The notes below the pieces were generated by a model. That model worked only from the letters and a program-made list of their open reading frames with translations, was not told where the DNA came from and ran no database searches. A DNA stretch of 64,000 nt from an uncultured Desulfobacter sp. (GTDB lineage: Bacteria; Desulfobacterota; Desulfobacteria; Desulfobacterales; Desulfobacteraceae), in assembly GCF_963666675.1 (NCBI RefSeq), contig NZ_OY762929.1, positions 3,720,001 to 3,784,000 of the forward strand. The letters run 5' to 3'. Positions 36,606-46,188 of the stretch are shown in pieces. Every line of letters begins with the position of its first letter. Position 1 is the first letter of the stretch. The position numbers and the translations under genes are program-made.

Positions 36606-38363
36606 ATGGCAAATCAGACAAACCAGGCAAACACGCCGACCGGACCCTGGAACACCCCGTTTTGGCCCGAGGGGGTTGCGCACACAGTCAGTGACTACCA
36701 TTATCCGGTTTTTAAACTGCTGGACGATTCGGCAACCCGTTATCCCAACCAGGTTTTCACCATATTCAACGGTGCCAAGAAAACCTTTTCCCAGGTTAAA
36801 AACACAGCAGACCGAATCGCCTACTTTCTGGCCCGGAAAGGCATCAAAAAAGGGGACAAGGTCGCCATATTTCTACCCAACCTGCCCCATTTTCCTGAAA
36901 TCTTTTTCGGTATCATGAAGGCCGGCGCCGTGGCCGTGAACTGCAACCCGATTTATACCCCCACCGAATTAAAACAGCAGTTGAATGATTCCACAGCAAA
37001 AATGGTGTTCTGCATGGACCACCCCACCTTTTACCCCAATGCGGTTAAAGCCGCCGAAGGCACGGGGGTCGAGACCATCATAGTCTGCAACGTTAAAAGT
37101 TACCTCCCTAAAATTAAAGGATTTTTAGGTGGTCTGTTAGGAAAAATCCCCAAAGCCGCCCACCATGAACCCGGTCATATCATGTTTGATGACATGGTGG
37201 CCCAGTCCAGACCCGAGCCACCGGATATCGACATTGACCCGCTTAACGATACGGCTGTTATGCTGTACACCGGCGGCACCACGGGCGTCCCCAAAGGCGC
37301 GGAACTTGTGCACACCAACTTCACCTACCAGGTGGCCGGAATCATGGAGTACCTGATGTTGTCCCACGGTGAGGGCAAACCCTTGGAAAAAGCATACTAT
37401 GGAGGATACCACCGATTCCTGGGCATTTTACCCTGGTATCACAGCTTTGGCATATCTGTGGCCATGCTGTGCGCCGCAGGCACGGGCAGCAGCCTGATAT
37501 GCATCCCGGACCCCAGAACCGGCAAGCCCCCATTTACGGATGTCCTCAAAGCCGTCCAGAAATACCGCCCTACCCTTATGCCTGCTGTGCCGACAATTTT
37601 TGTGGCCTTTACAAACCATGCCAAGCTCGATGAATATGACCTGTCTTCCCTGATAGGCTGTTTTTCAGGGGGGGCCCCGATGCCGCCGGACGTCTGCCGA
37701 CAGTTTGAAGAAAAAACCGGTGCGGTTATTTTTGAAGGATACGGGTTGACGGAAACCGCGCCGGTGCTGTCGGCCAATCCCACCAAGCGGGAGATTAGAA
37801 AAATCGGGTCCATTGGATTTCCATTGCCCGGCACGGACATAAAGATCCTGGATCTTGAAAACCCCACAAAGGAACTGCCCCGGGGTGAAGACGGGGAAGT
37901 GGCAGCCTGCGGTCCCCAGGTCATGAAAGGCTACTGGAACAACCCAAATGCCAATGCCAACGCCTTTGTCTCCATTGAAGGCAAACGCTATTTTCTCACC
38001 GGGGACATTGGTCACATCGACGAGGAAGGCTATATTCTGATCACCGACAGAAAAAAAGATATGATCCTTGTGGGTGGGTTTAATGTGTACCCCAGGGATG
38101 TGGAGGATATCATCTATACCCATCCCAAGGTTGAGTTATGCGCCGTGATCGGCGTTGCAAACGAACACAGTGGAGAAACAGTCAAAGCAGTGATCAAACT
38201 CAAACAGGGCAAGACCGCCACCCAGGAAGAGTTCATGGCATTTTGCAAGGAGAACATGGCAGGATACAAACGCCCCAGGATCATTGAATTCAAAGATGAT
38301 ATTCCGGTCTCCAACATCGGCAAAGTTTTGCGAAGAGAACTGCGGGACGCCCATGCCGATTAA
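36606..38363 (+). CDS. Long-chain acyl-CoA ligase (AMP-forming)
   Basis: 585 residues of the ANL superfamily. ATP loop LYTGGTTGVPKGAEL, adenine motif FEGYGLTETAP, hinge/Asp motif FLTGDIGHIDEEGYI with RKKDMILVGGFNVYP, and the catalytic Lys region near the end (NIGKVLRREL). It activates fatty or aromatic acids as CoA esters. The gene lies alone behind AAAGGAGG. Chain length preference cannot be told. Confidence 0.92.
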   Translation: MANQTNQANTPTGPWNTPFWPEGVAHTVSDYHYPVFKLLDDSATRYPNQVFTIFNGAKKTFSQVKNTADRIAYFLARKGIKKGDKVAIFLPNLPHFPEIFFGIMKAGAVAVNCNPIYTPTELKQQLNDSTAKMVFCMDHPTFYPNAVKAAEGTGVETIIVCNVKSYLPKIKGFLGGLLGKIPKAAHHEPGHIMFDDMVAQSRPEPPDIDIDPLNDTAVMLYTGGTTGVPKGAELVHTNFTYQVAGIMEYLMLSHGEGKPLEKAYYGGYHRFLGILPWYHSFGISVAMLCAAGTGSSLICIPDPRTGKPPFTDVLKAVQKYRPTLMPAVPTIFVAFTNHAKLDEYDLSSLIGCFSGGAPMPPDVCRQFEEKTGAVIFEGYGLTETAPVLSANPTKREIRKIGSIGFPLPGTDIKILDLENPTKELPRGEDGEVAACGPQVMKGYWNNPNANANAFVSIEGKRYFLTGDIGHIDEEGYILITDRKKDMILVGGFNVYPRDVEDIIYTHPKVELCAVIGVANEHSGETVKAVIKLKQGKTATQEEFMAFCKENMAGYKRPRIIEFKDDIPVSNIGKVLRRELRDAHAD

Positions 38364-38553
38364 TCCCGCCTATGCACATACCAGCCAATTTAAGAACTGG
38401 TAGATCTTTTTTTAAATTTTGCTTGAGCTTAAGTGCGATTAATTCTATAAGACCAGGTGGTATTAAAGTTAAGAACTTAATTGGATGGCTGCCGGTTGAG
38501 GAGGTCATCCCTGAGCATTATAACCTGACAACAACACTTTTTTAGGAGGTTTT

Positions 38554-39474
38554 ATGACAACTCTCGTATTTGGTCACAAAAATCCGGATACCGACACCGT
38601 AGTAGCAGCCATCGCACTGGCCGATCTGAAAAAAAGCCTTGGTGAAGACATCGCACCGTCTGTTCAGGGCGAACTGAACCCTGAATCCAAATTTGTCCTG
38701 GACAAATTTGGTCTGGCTGCCCCTGAAATTATCACAAGCTATGCAGGCAAAGATGTATACCTGGTTGACACATCTGATCTGACCCAATTGCCTGATGATC
38801 TTGGCGAAGCCAATGTCCTCGGCATTGTCGACCATCACAAACTTGGTGATGTTACCACCGGACAGCCCCTGGAATGCTGGATCTGGCCTGTGGGCTGCAC
38901 CTGTACCGTAATCGCTTCCATGTACGATTACTTCAACGTTGAAATCCCCAAGGGCGTTGCCGGTGCCATGCTCTGCGCCATCCTGTCCGACACCGTAATC
39001 TTCAAATCCGCCACCTGCACTGACAAAGATAAAGAAGTTTGCGCAAAACTGTCTGAAATCTGTGGCGAATCCGATCTTGACGCCCTGGGCATTGAAATGT
39101 TCAAGGTAAAATCTGCTGTTGAAGGCACCCCGATCCGCGAACTGGTTGAGCGCGACTACAAAGATTTCAACATGAGCGGTTCCGGCATTGGCTGCGGCCA
39201 GCTTGAGTTGGTTGACCTCTCCATCGTTGACGGCATCAAGGCTGATCTTGAAAAAGACATCCGTGACCTGAAAGCAGAAAAAGGTCATCACACCGTTCTT
39301 CTGATGCTCACCGACATCATGAAAGAAGGCACCGAGCTTCTCGTTGCTTCCGATGACGAATCTGTTGTTGAAAAAGCCTTCGGTGAAAAACCCGTTGACG
39401 GCAAATGCTGGCTGCCCGGCATCATGAGCCGTAAAAAACAGATTATTCCTTTCCTGGAAAAAGTATTCGGTTAA
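38554..39474 (+). CDS. ppaC: Manganese-dependent inorganic pyrophosphatase (family II)
   Basis: 306 residues, DHH superfamily. GHKNPDTDTV holds the metal ligands His9, Asp13 and Asp15, DTSD the next, and DHHKLGD the DHH motif; the C-terminal DHHA2 domain ends with SRKKQIIPFL. Hydrolyses the pyrophosphate made, for example, when sulfate or fatty acids are activated. TTAGGAGG precedes the ATG and a very strong terminator follows. Codon use is more biased than neighbours, suggesting high expression. Confidence 0.96.
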   Translation: MTTLVFGHKNPDTDTVVAAIALADLKKSLGEDIAPSVQGELNPESKFVLDKFGLAAPEIITSYAGKDVYLVDTSDLTQLPDDLGEANVLGIVDHHKLGDVTTGQPLECWIWPVGCTCTVIASMYDYFNVEIPKGVAGAMLCAILSDTVIFKSATCTDKDKEVCAKLSEICGESDLDALGIEMFKVKSAVEGTPIRELVERDYKDFNMSGSGIGCGQLELVDLSIVDGIKADLEKDIRDLKAEKGHHTVLLMLTDIMKEGTELLVASDDESVVEKAFGEKPVDGKCWLPGIMSRKKQIIPFLEKVFG

Positions 39475-39480
39475 TTAAGT

Positions 39481-39525
39481 AAGGAAAGGGCTTTTGGCGT
39501 TTTGCCAAAAGCCCTTTCCTTTCCC
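39481..39525 (+). terminator. Strong rho-independent terminator of ppaC
   Basis: A perfect 18-base stem AAGGAAAGGGCTTTTGGC with loop GTTTT, followed by TTTCCC. It begins seven bases after the stop of ppaC. Confidence 0.92.
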
Positions 39526-40048
39526 ACACGTTACCCCACCCTATCCCCCATACCCAAGGGGCTTTTTTCATTTCCCCCCACACGATATAGACATTATTTC
39601 ATAGACAGGCCTAATTCACACCCAAGGGACCACCATTTTTTTATAGTATTAAAATCCTGTGTCGTATGCATCGGCCCATGATCAGAATAAAATCCGTGTG
39701 CTGTTATTTTTTAGCGTCCCCACAGGGAAACACCACGTATCCTTGCTCGGCATAATCTAAAGCGTGATCCCAAATCTCGTTTGCCGCATGTATAATTGCA
39801 ACTGGGATAAAATGTAGCCGTCATTCAAACACCACTATATTAAGGTTGACTTCGTGCCACAATGTGGTATTATCCACCATACTCTCTCTGATTGCGTCGG
39901 GTGATCCCCCCGGCGCTTTCTTTTTTGGGCATCCGCCACATATCGCCAAACTTATGGTATCCCCTTAAATTTTCTTTACACGCCAGCGCCATACTGATAT
40001 GCCATTGAATCTTGAGTTATTTTTTTCTTCATAGATAAAAGAGCAAAA
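39522..40048. other. Gene-poor gap with a possible small-RNA terminator and a decayed fragment
   Basis: No intact gene. On the plus strand at 39894-39927, GCGTCGGG pairs with CCCGGCGC and is followed by TTTCTTTTTT, so an unannotated transcript may end there. On the minus strand at 39704-39817 a short open stretch reads ALDYAEQGYVVFPCGDAKK, resembling the start of phage or plasmid primase-polymerases. Confidence 0.35.
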
Positions 40049-41320
40049 ATGTTTAAATTCATTCATGCCGCCGATATCCATTTAGACAGTCCGTTGCGGG
40101 GCCTGTCAAGATACGAGTCCGCACCCGTTGATGCCATTCGGGACGCCTGCCGAAGGGCCTTTGAAAATCTGGTGGAGCTGGCCATCGAAGAGAAAGCGGC
40201 CTTCGTGCTTTTAGCCGGGGACCTTTACGACGGCGATTGGAAAGATTACAGCACGGGCATTTTTTTGAGCCGGCAAATGGGACGGTTAAATCAGCATGAT
40301 ATACAGGTTTTTTGTGTCGCAGGAAACCATGATGCCGCAAATCGGATGACCAAAGCCCTGGATATGCCCTCGAACATGAAAATATTTTCTGCTAAAAAGG
40401 CAGAAACGGTAAAGCTTGAACACTTGGCGACAGCCATTCATGGACGCAGTTTCCAAACCCAACATGTTGACCGGAACCTGGCAGCAGAATTTAGCAACGC
40501 TGAAAAAGGCATGTTCAATATAGGGCTTCTTCATACCAGCCTTGACGGCCGAAAAGGGCACGCCAACTATGCGCCGTGCGCCCTGGATGATCTCATTTCA
40601 AAAGGCTATCAATACTGGGCACTGGGCCATATCCACAAACAGGAAATCGTTTGCCAAGACCCCTTTGTGGTGTTTTCCGGATGCATACAAGGCCGGCACA
40701 TCCGGGAAAGCGGCCCAAAGGGCTGTGTACTTGTTACGGTTGAAGATGACATCGTAAAAAAAGTAGAAACAATCAGCCTTGATGTGTTGCGATGGACACA
40801 AATCCGGATTGATCTGACCGGCATGGAAGAACGCCTTGATATTCTGGAAAAAGTAAGAGAAACCATTGACCAAGAACTTATGTCGGCACAGGACAGACCC
40901 CTTGCCATGAGAATAAAACTGGTCGGCGCAACTAAGCTATCGGATCAACTGGCTGCGTTTCCGGAAAAATTTGAACAGCAAATAAAAGCTTTGGGCGCAG
41001 AGGTTGCCGGCGATCAACTCTGGATTGAACGCGTTGAAAACACAACCCGTGGAAAATATGATTTTAAAACGGCCCTGGCCGATGAGAATGCGCTAGGGCA
41101 ACTTCTCAAATCGATCATTTCAACGCCGGATGAGATTGATCAGATAGACGGGGTGGCAGACAAAATTGCAGAACTTCGACAAAAACTGCCCCCCCAGGCG
41201 TTTGGCTCCGATACCATCTTAGATCTGAGCAACGAACAAACCATCCGACAGATCACCCAGGACGCCAAAAAAATGCTCATCGGCAGACTGCTTTCAACCG
41301 GGGATAAAAATGAGAATTAA
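40049..41320 (+). CDS. SbcD-like DNA repair exonuclease (metallophosphatase)
   Basis: 423 residues. Metallophosphatase motifs: IHAADIHLDSPL (I), LAGDLYDGDW (II), VAGNHDAANR (III), LLHTSLDG and GHIHKQEI (IV-V). This is the Mre11/SbcD family, closest in layout to the YhaO subgroup. It pairs with the SMC-like ATPase that begins inside its last eleven bases. Together they would trim DNA ends or hairpins. Confidence 0.92.
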   Translation: MFKFIHAADIHLDSPLRGLSRYESAPVDAIRDACRRAFENLVELAIEEKAAFVLLAGDLYDGDWKDYSTGIFLSRQMGRLNQHDIQVFCVAGNHDAANRMTKALDMPSNMKIFSAKKAETVKLEHLATAIHGRSFQTQHVDRNLAAEFSNAEKGMFNIGLLHTSLDGRKGHANYAPCALDDLISKGYQYWALGHIHKQEIVCQDPFVVFSGCIQGRHIRESGPKGCVLVTVEDDIVKKVETISLDVLRWTQIRIDLTGMEERLDILEKVRETIDQELMSAQDRPLAMRIKLVGATKLSDQLAAFPEKFEQQIKALGAEVAGDQLWIERVENTTRGKYDFKTALADENALGQLLKSIISTPDEIDQIDGVADKIAELRQKLPPQAFGSDTILDLSNEQTIRQITQDAKKMLIGRLLSTGDKNEN

Positions 41321-44300
41321 CCGCATAGACCTCATGGCGTTTGGCCACTTTACGGAAAAAACGCTGGATCTGTCTGATGGTAATTTTGGATTGCACATCA
41401 TTTACGGAGATAACGAAGCCGGTAAAAGCACGTCACTCAGGGCACTCATCGGCTGGTTGTTCGGTATTGAGACCCGGACCCAGGACAATTTTCTCCATGC
41501 CAATCCACAGCTGCGAATCGGCGGAGAGCTGCAGCGTTTAAATGGACAAAAATTTGAATTTATCCGGAGAAAAGGAAACAAGGACACCCTGCTAAAATAT
41601 CCAGACAGCCAACCTTTAGATGAAAACCGGTTCTCACAATTTTTTCCTGCCGGCATGGATGAAACCCTGTTTACTAAACTGTGGGGTATTGACCATGGCC
41701 GCTTGATTGCCGGCGGGCAGGAGCTGCTGGAACAATCGGGTGATCTTGGCCAGGCGCTATTCAGTGCCGCAGTGGGGACGGCCAATCTTAGAAAAGTCCT
41801 GGAGCAAATGCAGAACAATGCGGTGGATATCTTCAAACCCCGGGGGTCCAAGGCGGCATTAAACAAGGCGATTTCAGATTATAAGACCGCGCAGAAAACC
41901 ATGCGTGACGCAGCCCTGCCCGTTTCCAACTGGAAGGCCCTGCAAAAACAATACGCCCAGATTAATGCCGATATCAGTGGTGTCGAACAAACCATCACTG
42001 AAAAAAACAAGCAAAAAAACCGCCTGGAAAGAATTAACCGGGTGAAAGGCGCCCTGGCCCAGCGCCGAAACTATCTTGCAAAAATTGAATCCTTGGGCAA
42101 CGTATTGATGCTGCCCCAAGATTTTGCAGAACAATACAAAACAGCTGAAACAACCCTTCAAAATGCATTGGAGTTAAAAGAGCGCCTGGAAGCCAGACTT
42201 GACACCTTAAATAAAGAATCCGGTGGGTTAAGTATCCGGGATGATCTGCTTAAAAATGAAGTTGCCATCCTCATGATATACAAAGATCTTGGTGCGGTTG
42301 AAAAAACAGATGCGGACCGGCCCCGGCAGGATGGAAAAAGACGATTGCTGCGCAATGATGCCGAAAACCAGTTAAAGGGTATCCGGCCGGACATTGGATT
42401 GGATGAAGCCGACCAACTGCGCCCCCTTCTCAATAATAAAAAATGGCTCTCGGAATTGGTTCAAACTCACAGCTTGTTAACACAAAAAGAGGCTGGATTG
42501 AACCGCACATTAAAAGATCTGCTGGATGAGCGAAAATCACTTAAAAGCAAATTAGAAGACATATCGCAAAGTGAACTTGACCTCACGCAGTTAAACGCGT
42601 CAATTGCGTCGGCCCGCAAAGCAGGAGACATTGAACAACGCCTGGATGCCATGAAAATACAGGCCGAACAAGAAACTGCCACCTGGAAAAATGAATTTTC
42701 AAGATTTGGGAATTATCACGGCACAGCAGACGCATTGCTATCTTTGGCGTTACCGGTTCCTGAAACCATAGACCGATTTGAAAAAGAAAATGATGACCTT
42801 ACCGAAAAATCCAAAACCGCAGCCCGCAAAAAACAGGAACTGACAGAAGAAAGAAAACAAGCCGAGCAGGCGTTAAACACCTTACTAAGAAAAGAAGACG
42901 TACCCCAAATTGCGGATCTTGAGGCATTGCGTAAGCGTCGGGATTTGGGATGGGCATTAATAAAACAAAAATATATCCTGGACCAGGATATCAGCGACAG
43001 CCTATTGGCATATACACGAGAAGACGACTTGCCGGCGGTTTATGAAGAAAAGGTCAGACAGGCAGATCATATATCAGACCGCCTGAGGCTGGATGCGGAT
43101 CAGGTTGTGAAACGGGCAGAACTGGAAGCCAATATTGACAGCAAAGCATCTCGAATCGATGATTTATCGACTGTTCTCGAAACAATTAAAAAAGAGCACA
43201 TCGATTTGGATATCAGATGGGCGAACATCTGGAAGCCGTTGAATATTATTGCCGGCACCCCCCGGGAAATGAAGCAATGGCTGATGAAAGCAGAACGGTT
43301 GATCGAAAAAATACAAGCGGCAAAGGTCATTTCAGCCAACAAAGAAAAGCTGTCTGAAACTTGCGATCAGCTAAGGCAATTGATGTCCAATCAGATCGCC
43401 CAATTTGACACGCGGCAAGATACAATAGGCAAACGCCTTGAAGCCCTGATCTCAGTGTGTGAACAACAGGTTGAAAAAGAACAAAAAACCCGGGACAAAC
43501 GCCGCCAGGCCGCGTTATCCCTGAACGAGTCCCAAATTCGTTTCAAACGGACACAAGAGGAACTCAACGCTGTTAAAAATGATTTGACGGCCTGGTCCGA
43601 TGAATGGAAAAAAGCAATCGACGGCCTTAGCCAGAACGCCCATGTGCCCCCACAAACGGCCATGGAACGCTTTGACAACCTGGTGCTGTTCTTCCAAAAA
43701 TTCGATGAATCCGAGGCGTTGCGCAAAAGAATTTACGGCATTGATAAAGTAAAACAAGACTTTGAGAACAGAGTGTATGAATTTGCCCGGCACAATGACA
43801 TAAAAACGGATGACAAGGATGCACAGACCATTGCGGCCCTTTTACATCGTGATCTGAATGCCGCCCGGGAAGCCCGGGCAAGTTTCGTCAAAATCAAAGA
43901 TCAACTTGATGAAAAAACCCAGGAGCTTAATGCGGTCAATATAACAATCCGCCGGTCGCAAAAAAAAATCACCGAATTAAAAAGACAAGCCCAAGTTGAT
44001 ACCGTTGAAGGACTTGTTACGGCGGCAGACCAATCAAACAATAAACGTGAACTGCGAAAACAGATCCAAACACTTGAACAAGAACTGAATCGCAATGGTG
44101 ATGGGTTAACGATTGACCTGTTGGAAAAAGAGTTAAACAATTGCGACATTGACCTTATAGAAAATCAGATCGAAAACATATCCATTGCGCTGCAAGACTT
44201 TCACGCCCAACGAGATAACTTACGTGATCAGCGACGAACAATTCAAAATGAAATCGAAGGAAAGGATGGGAGCGCGGCGGCGGCCACTGCCGCCGCACAA

Positions 44301-44822
44301 GCAGAAGCACACCTGGCTGATATTGGACAATATGCTGAACAGTATCTGCGTCTCCAGATCGGCGCGCTTATCCTTGAGCAGCAAATAGAACATTACAGAA
44401 AAAAAAACCAGACCCCGGTGCTAGGCAGAGCCGGTGAATTGTTTTCAAAACTGACATTGGGGTCTTACGCAGGTCTCAGAGACGAACTGGATTCTTCGGG
44501 GAAGCCCATACTGCTGGGAGTCAGACCAGACGATCACGAGGTCCCCATCACCGGCATGAGTGACGGTTCCCGTGATCAACTCTATCTTGCATTGCGCCTG
44601 GCGACCCTTGAGCAGCATATAAAAAAGGAAGAGCCCATGCCCTTTGTTGTGGATGATATTCTCATCGGGTTTGACGATGACCGGACCCGTGTCTGCCTGG
44701 AAGTGCTGGCTCAGTTATCATCAAACATTCAAGTGCTGTTGTTTACTCACCACCAGCGGGTTCTGGAACTGGCAGGCAACTGCAATGAACGCGATAAAAT
44801 TTTTCAACACAGGCTCTCCTGA
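41310..44822 (+). CDS. SbcC/YhaN-like SMC-type ATPase
   Basis: 1170 residues. Walker A GDNEAGKST (about 34-42) at the N-terminus, then roughly 850 residues of coiled coil, and a C-terminal lobe with LGSYAGLRDELD, signature TGMSDGSRDQLYLALRLATLEQ and Walker B MPFVVDDILIGFDDDRTR. No obvious CxxC zinc hook is visible in the coil, which fits YhaN rather than classical SbcC. Overlaps the nuclease gene by eleven bases, so the two proteins form one complex. Confidence 0.9.
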   Translation: MRINRIDLMAFGHFTEKTLDLSDGNFGLHIIYGDNEAGKSTSLRALIGWLFGIETRTQDNFLHANPQLRIGGELQRLNGQKFEFIRRKGNKDTLLKYPDSQPLDENRFSQFFPAGMDETLFTKLWGIDHGRLIAGGQELLEQSGDLGQALFSAAVGTANLRKVLEQMQNNAVDIFKPRGSKAALNKAISDYKTAQKTMRDAALPVSNWKALQKQYAQINADISGVEQTITEKNKQKNRLERINRVKGALAQRRNYLAKIESLGNVLMLPQDFAEQYKTAETTLQNALELKERLEARLDTLNKESGGLSIRDDLLKNEVAILMIYKDLGAVEKTDADRPRQDGKRRLLRNDAENQLKGIRPDIGLDEADQLRPLLNNKKWLSELVQTHSLLTQKEAGLNRTLKDLLDERKSLKSKLEDISQSELDLTQLNASIASARKAGDIEQRLDAMKIQAEQETATWKNEFSRFGNYHGTADALLSLALPVPETIDRFEKENDDLTEKSKTAARKKQELTEERKQAEQALNTLLRKEDVPQIADLEALRKRRDLGWALIKQKYILDQDISDSLLAYTREDDLPAVYEEKVRQADHISDRLRLDADQVVKRAELEANIDSKASRIDDLSTVLETIKKEHIDLDIRWANIWKPLNIIAGTPREMKQWLMKAERLIEKIQAAKVISANKEKLSETCDQLRQLMSNQIAQFDTRQDTIGKRLEALISVCEQQVEKEQKTRDKRRQAALSLNESQIRFKRTQEELNAVKNDLTAWSDEWKKAIDGLSQNAHVPPQTAMERFDNLVLFFQKFDESEALRKRIYGIDKVKQDFENRVYEFARHNDIKTDDKDAQTIAALLHRDLNAAREARASFVKIKDQLDEKTQELNAVNITIRRSQKKITELKRQAQVDTVEGLVTAADQSNNKRELRKQIQTLEQELNRNGDGLTIDLLEKELNNCDIDLIENQIENISIALQDFHAQRDNLRDQRRTIQNEIEGKDGSAAAATAAAQAEAHLADIGQYAEQYLRLQIGALILEQQIEHYRKKNQTPVLGRAGELFSKLTLGSYAGLRDELDSSGKPILLGVRPDDHEVPITGMSDGSRDQLYLALRLATLEQHIKKEEPMPFVVDDILIGFDDDRTRVCLEVLAQLSSNIQVLLFTHHQRVLELAGNCNERDKIFQHRLS

Positions 44823-44878
44823 TTAAATTGTCGCCTTGGTGCGGGCTCGTTTTTTATGGCACGCTGACAGCAAAGCCC

Positions 44879-45370
44879 CTAATGAACTTGTTTTGTACCG
44901 GCTGGCTCCACAACCACCAGGGGGACACCTAACCGTTCCTTAAGTTCCTTAATCCGGGCGGATGCAGCCAGGTGGTCATGGGAGGGGTCAAACACGGCAA
45001 GCACAATATCGTGGTGGGAATCAATGTAGCCGGATAAAACATTTTCAGGGCTGTCGGCACTTGATGCCACCGAATAGGGAACCGGACAATTTGGATTCTT
45101 CAACATTTTTTTCAACGGTCCGGAGATCCCCGCAAGGCGATTGTCCCCCCGGCCGGATATACCACGGTCCCCCATCTGAGCTTTTGTTATCCCAATATCC
45201 ACATTATCCAGGTTGTTTGCATAATCGGTGGTTACCAATCGCCCCTTTCTATTTTTTATAAACTGCAGAATACACAACCGGGCACTGATATGTTTACACA
45301 GATCAGCAGCATATTTAAAAATGGGACGAGAGGGAACATTCCCGTCAATGGCAAGCAGTATCTGCTTCAT
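44879..45370 (-). CDS. Universal stress protein-like
   Basis: 163 residues. The N-terminus MKQILLAIDGNVPSRPIFKYA and the closing LGVPLVVVEPA fit the UspA fold, but the usual nucleotide motif GxxGxxG before the end is absent. The 5' side is unusual: the start codon is only 25 bases from an array of four structured repeats, which would form its leader if transcription begins beyond them. Function unknown. Confidence 0.65.
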   Translation of the reverse strand: MKQILLAIDGNVPSRPIFKYAADLCKHISARLCILQFIKNRKGRLVTTDYANNLDNVDIGITKAQMGDRGISGRGDNRLAGISGPLKKMLKNPNCPVPYSVASSADSPENVLSGYIDSHHDIVLAVFDPSHDHLAASARIKELKERLGVPLVVVEPAGTKQVH

Positions 45371-45394
45371 CTTAGCCCTTTCTGTTTTGTTTTT

Positions 45395-45760
45395 TTATAT
45401 GAAAGAGCTCAGTAAGTTACTGAGTTCTTTCAACTTTCGTTGTGGGCTGTCCTTCAGTGCTGATATGTCAGGTCAGCCCATGGCTGTTATATGAAAGAGC
45501 TCAGTAAGTTACTGAGTTCTTTCAACCTTCGCTGTGGGCTGCCCTTCAGTGCTGATATGTCAGGTCAGCCCATGGCTGTTATAAGAAAGTCTGGGTAAGT
45601 TACTCAGATCTTTCAAGCTTTGTTGTGGGCTGGGCCTGGCAGCTGATATGTCAGGTCGGCCCGTGGCTGTTATAAGAAAGTCTGGGTAAGTTACTCAGAT
45701 CTTTCAAGCTTTGTTGTGGGCTGGGCCTGGCAGCTGATATGTCAGGTCGGCCCGTGGCAG
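45395..45760. repeat. Four tandem structured repeats of 91-92 nt
   Basis: Units 45395-45486, 45487-45578, 45579-45669 and 45670-45760 follow each other with no spacers; a partial fifth (TTTTAAGAAC) follows. Each holds two hairpins. Hairpin A in unit 1 (45401-45431) is a 14-pair stem with loop AGT; in units 3-4 its middle changes from CTCAGTAA/TTACTGAG to CTGGGTAA/TTACTCAG, a C-G to G-C swap that keeps pairing. Hairpin B is closed by TGGGCTG/CAGCCCA, changed to wobble-compatible CGGCCCG in units 3-4. Units 1-2 form one pair of near-identical copies and 3-4 another (one difference), implying a two-step duplication. Confidence 0.85.
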
Positions 45761-46188
45761 TTTTAAGAACCCGTGCGGGGAAATTTATGGTAAACACTAA
45801 ATTTTAAAAATTATTTAGCATTTTATATACCAGGCAATGCAGGCATTCTAATTTTTCTTCTAAAATTGGCACCCATAAGGGTTTTCAGCGAAAAAGAAAA
45901 CATTTTTACCAATATCGAAAAAATCAATGATGTTTCATTCTGAAATAGGGATATTTATATTTTTTTTAACACACTGTTATAATATGATAAAAACAGCTAT
46001 TACAGGAAATAAGCCCGCTGTTATGATTTGCAACGCAGTTTTTACCTTGAATTTTTAGCCCCGTCATTTAGGATGAATAATATATATAAAAAGTGGCCGA
46101 ATAATTTCTCGACATGTCCGGTTCATATTGAGCATGTCCCGTGTCCGTCATTTCAACACTATTACACTGTTTCGATAAGGAGATTACA
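45761..46188. other. AT-rich intergenic stretch
   Basis: 428 bases from the repeat array to the kinase-like gene, about two thirds A+T, with no gene, tRNA or clear terminator seen. It must contain the promoter of the kinase-like gene and perhaps that of the repeat array. Confidence 0.4.

Noticed and set aside
45395..45760. Repeat array as a CRISPR
   Set aside because: Units are contiguous 91-92 base copies with no unique spacers, and no cas genes are near.
46141..46188. Upstream GTG start for the kinase-like gene
   Set aside because: No ribosome site before the GTG, while AAGGAGA precedes the ATG at 46189, where the conserved MPVITISRG begins.
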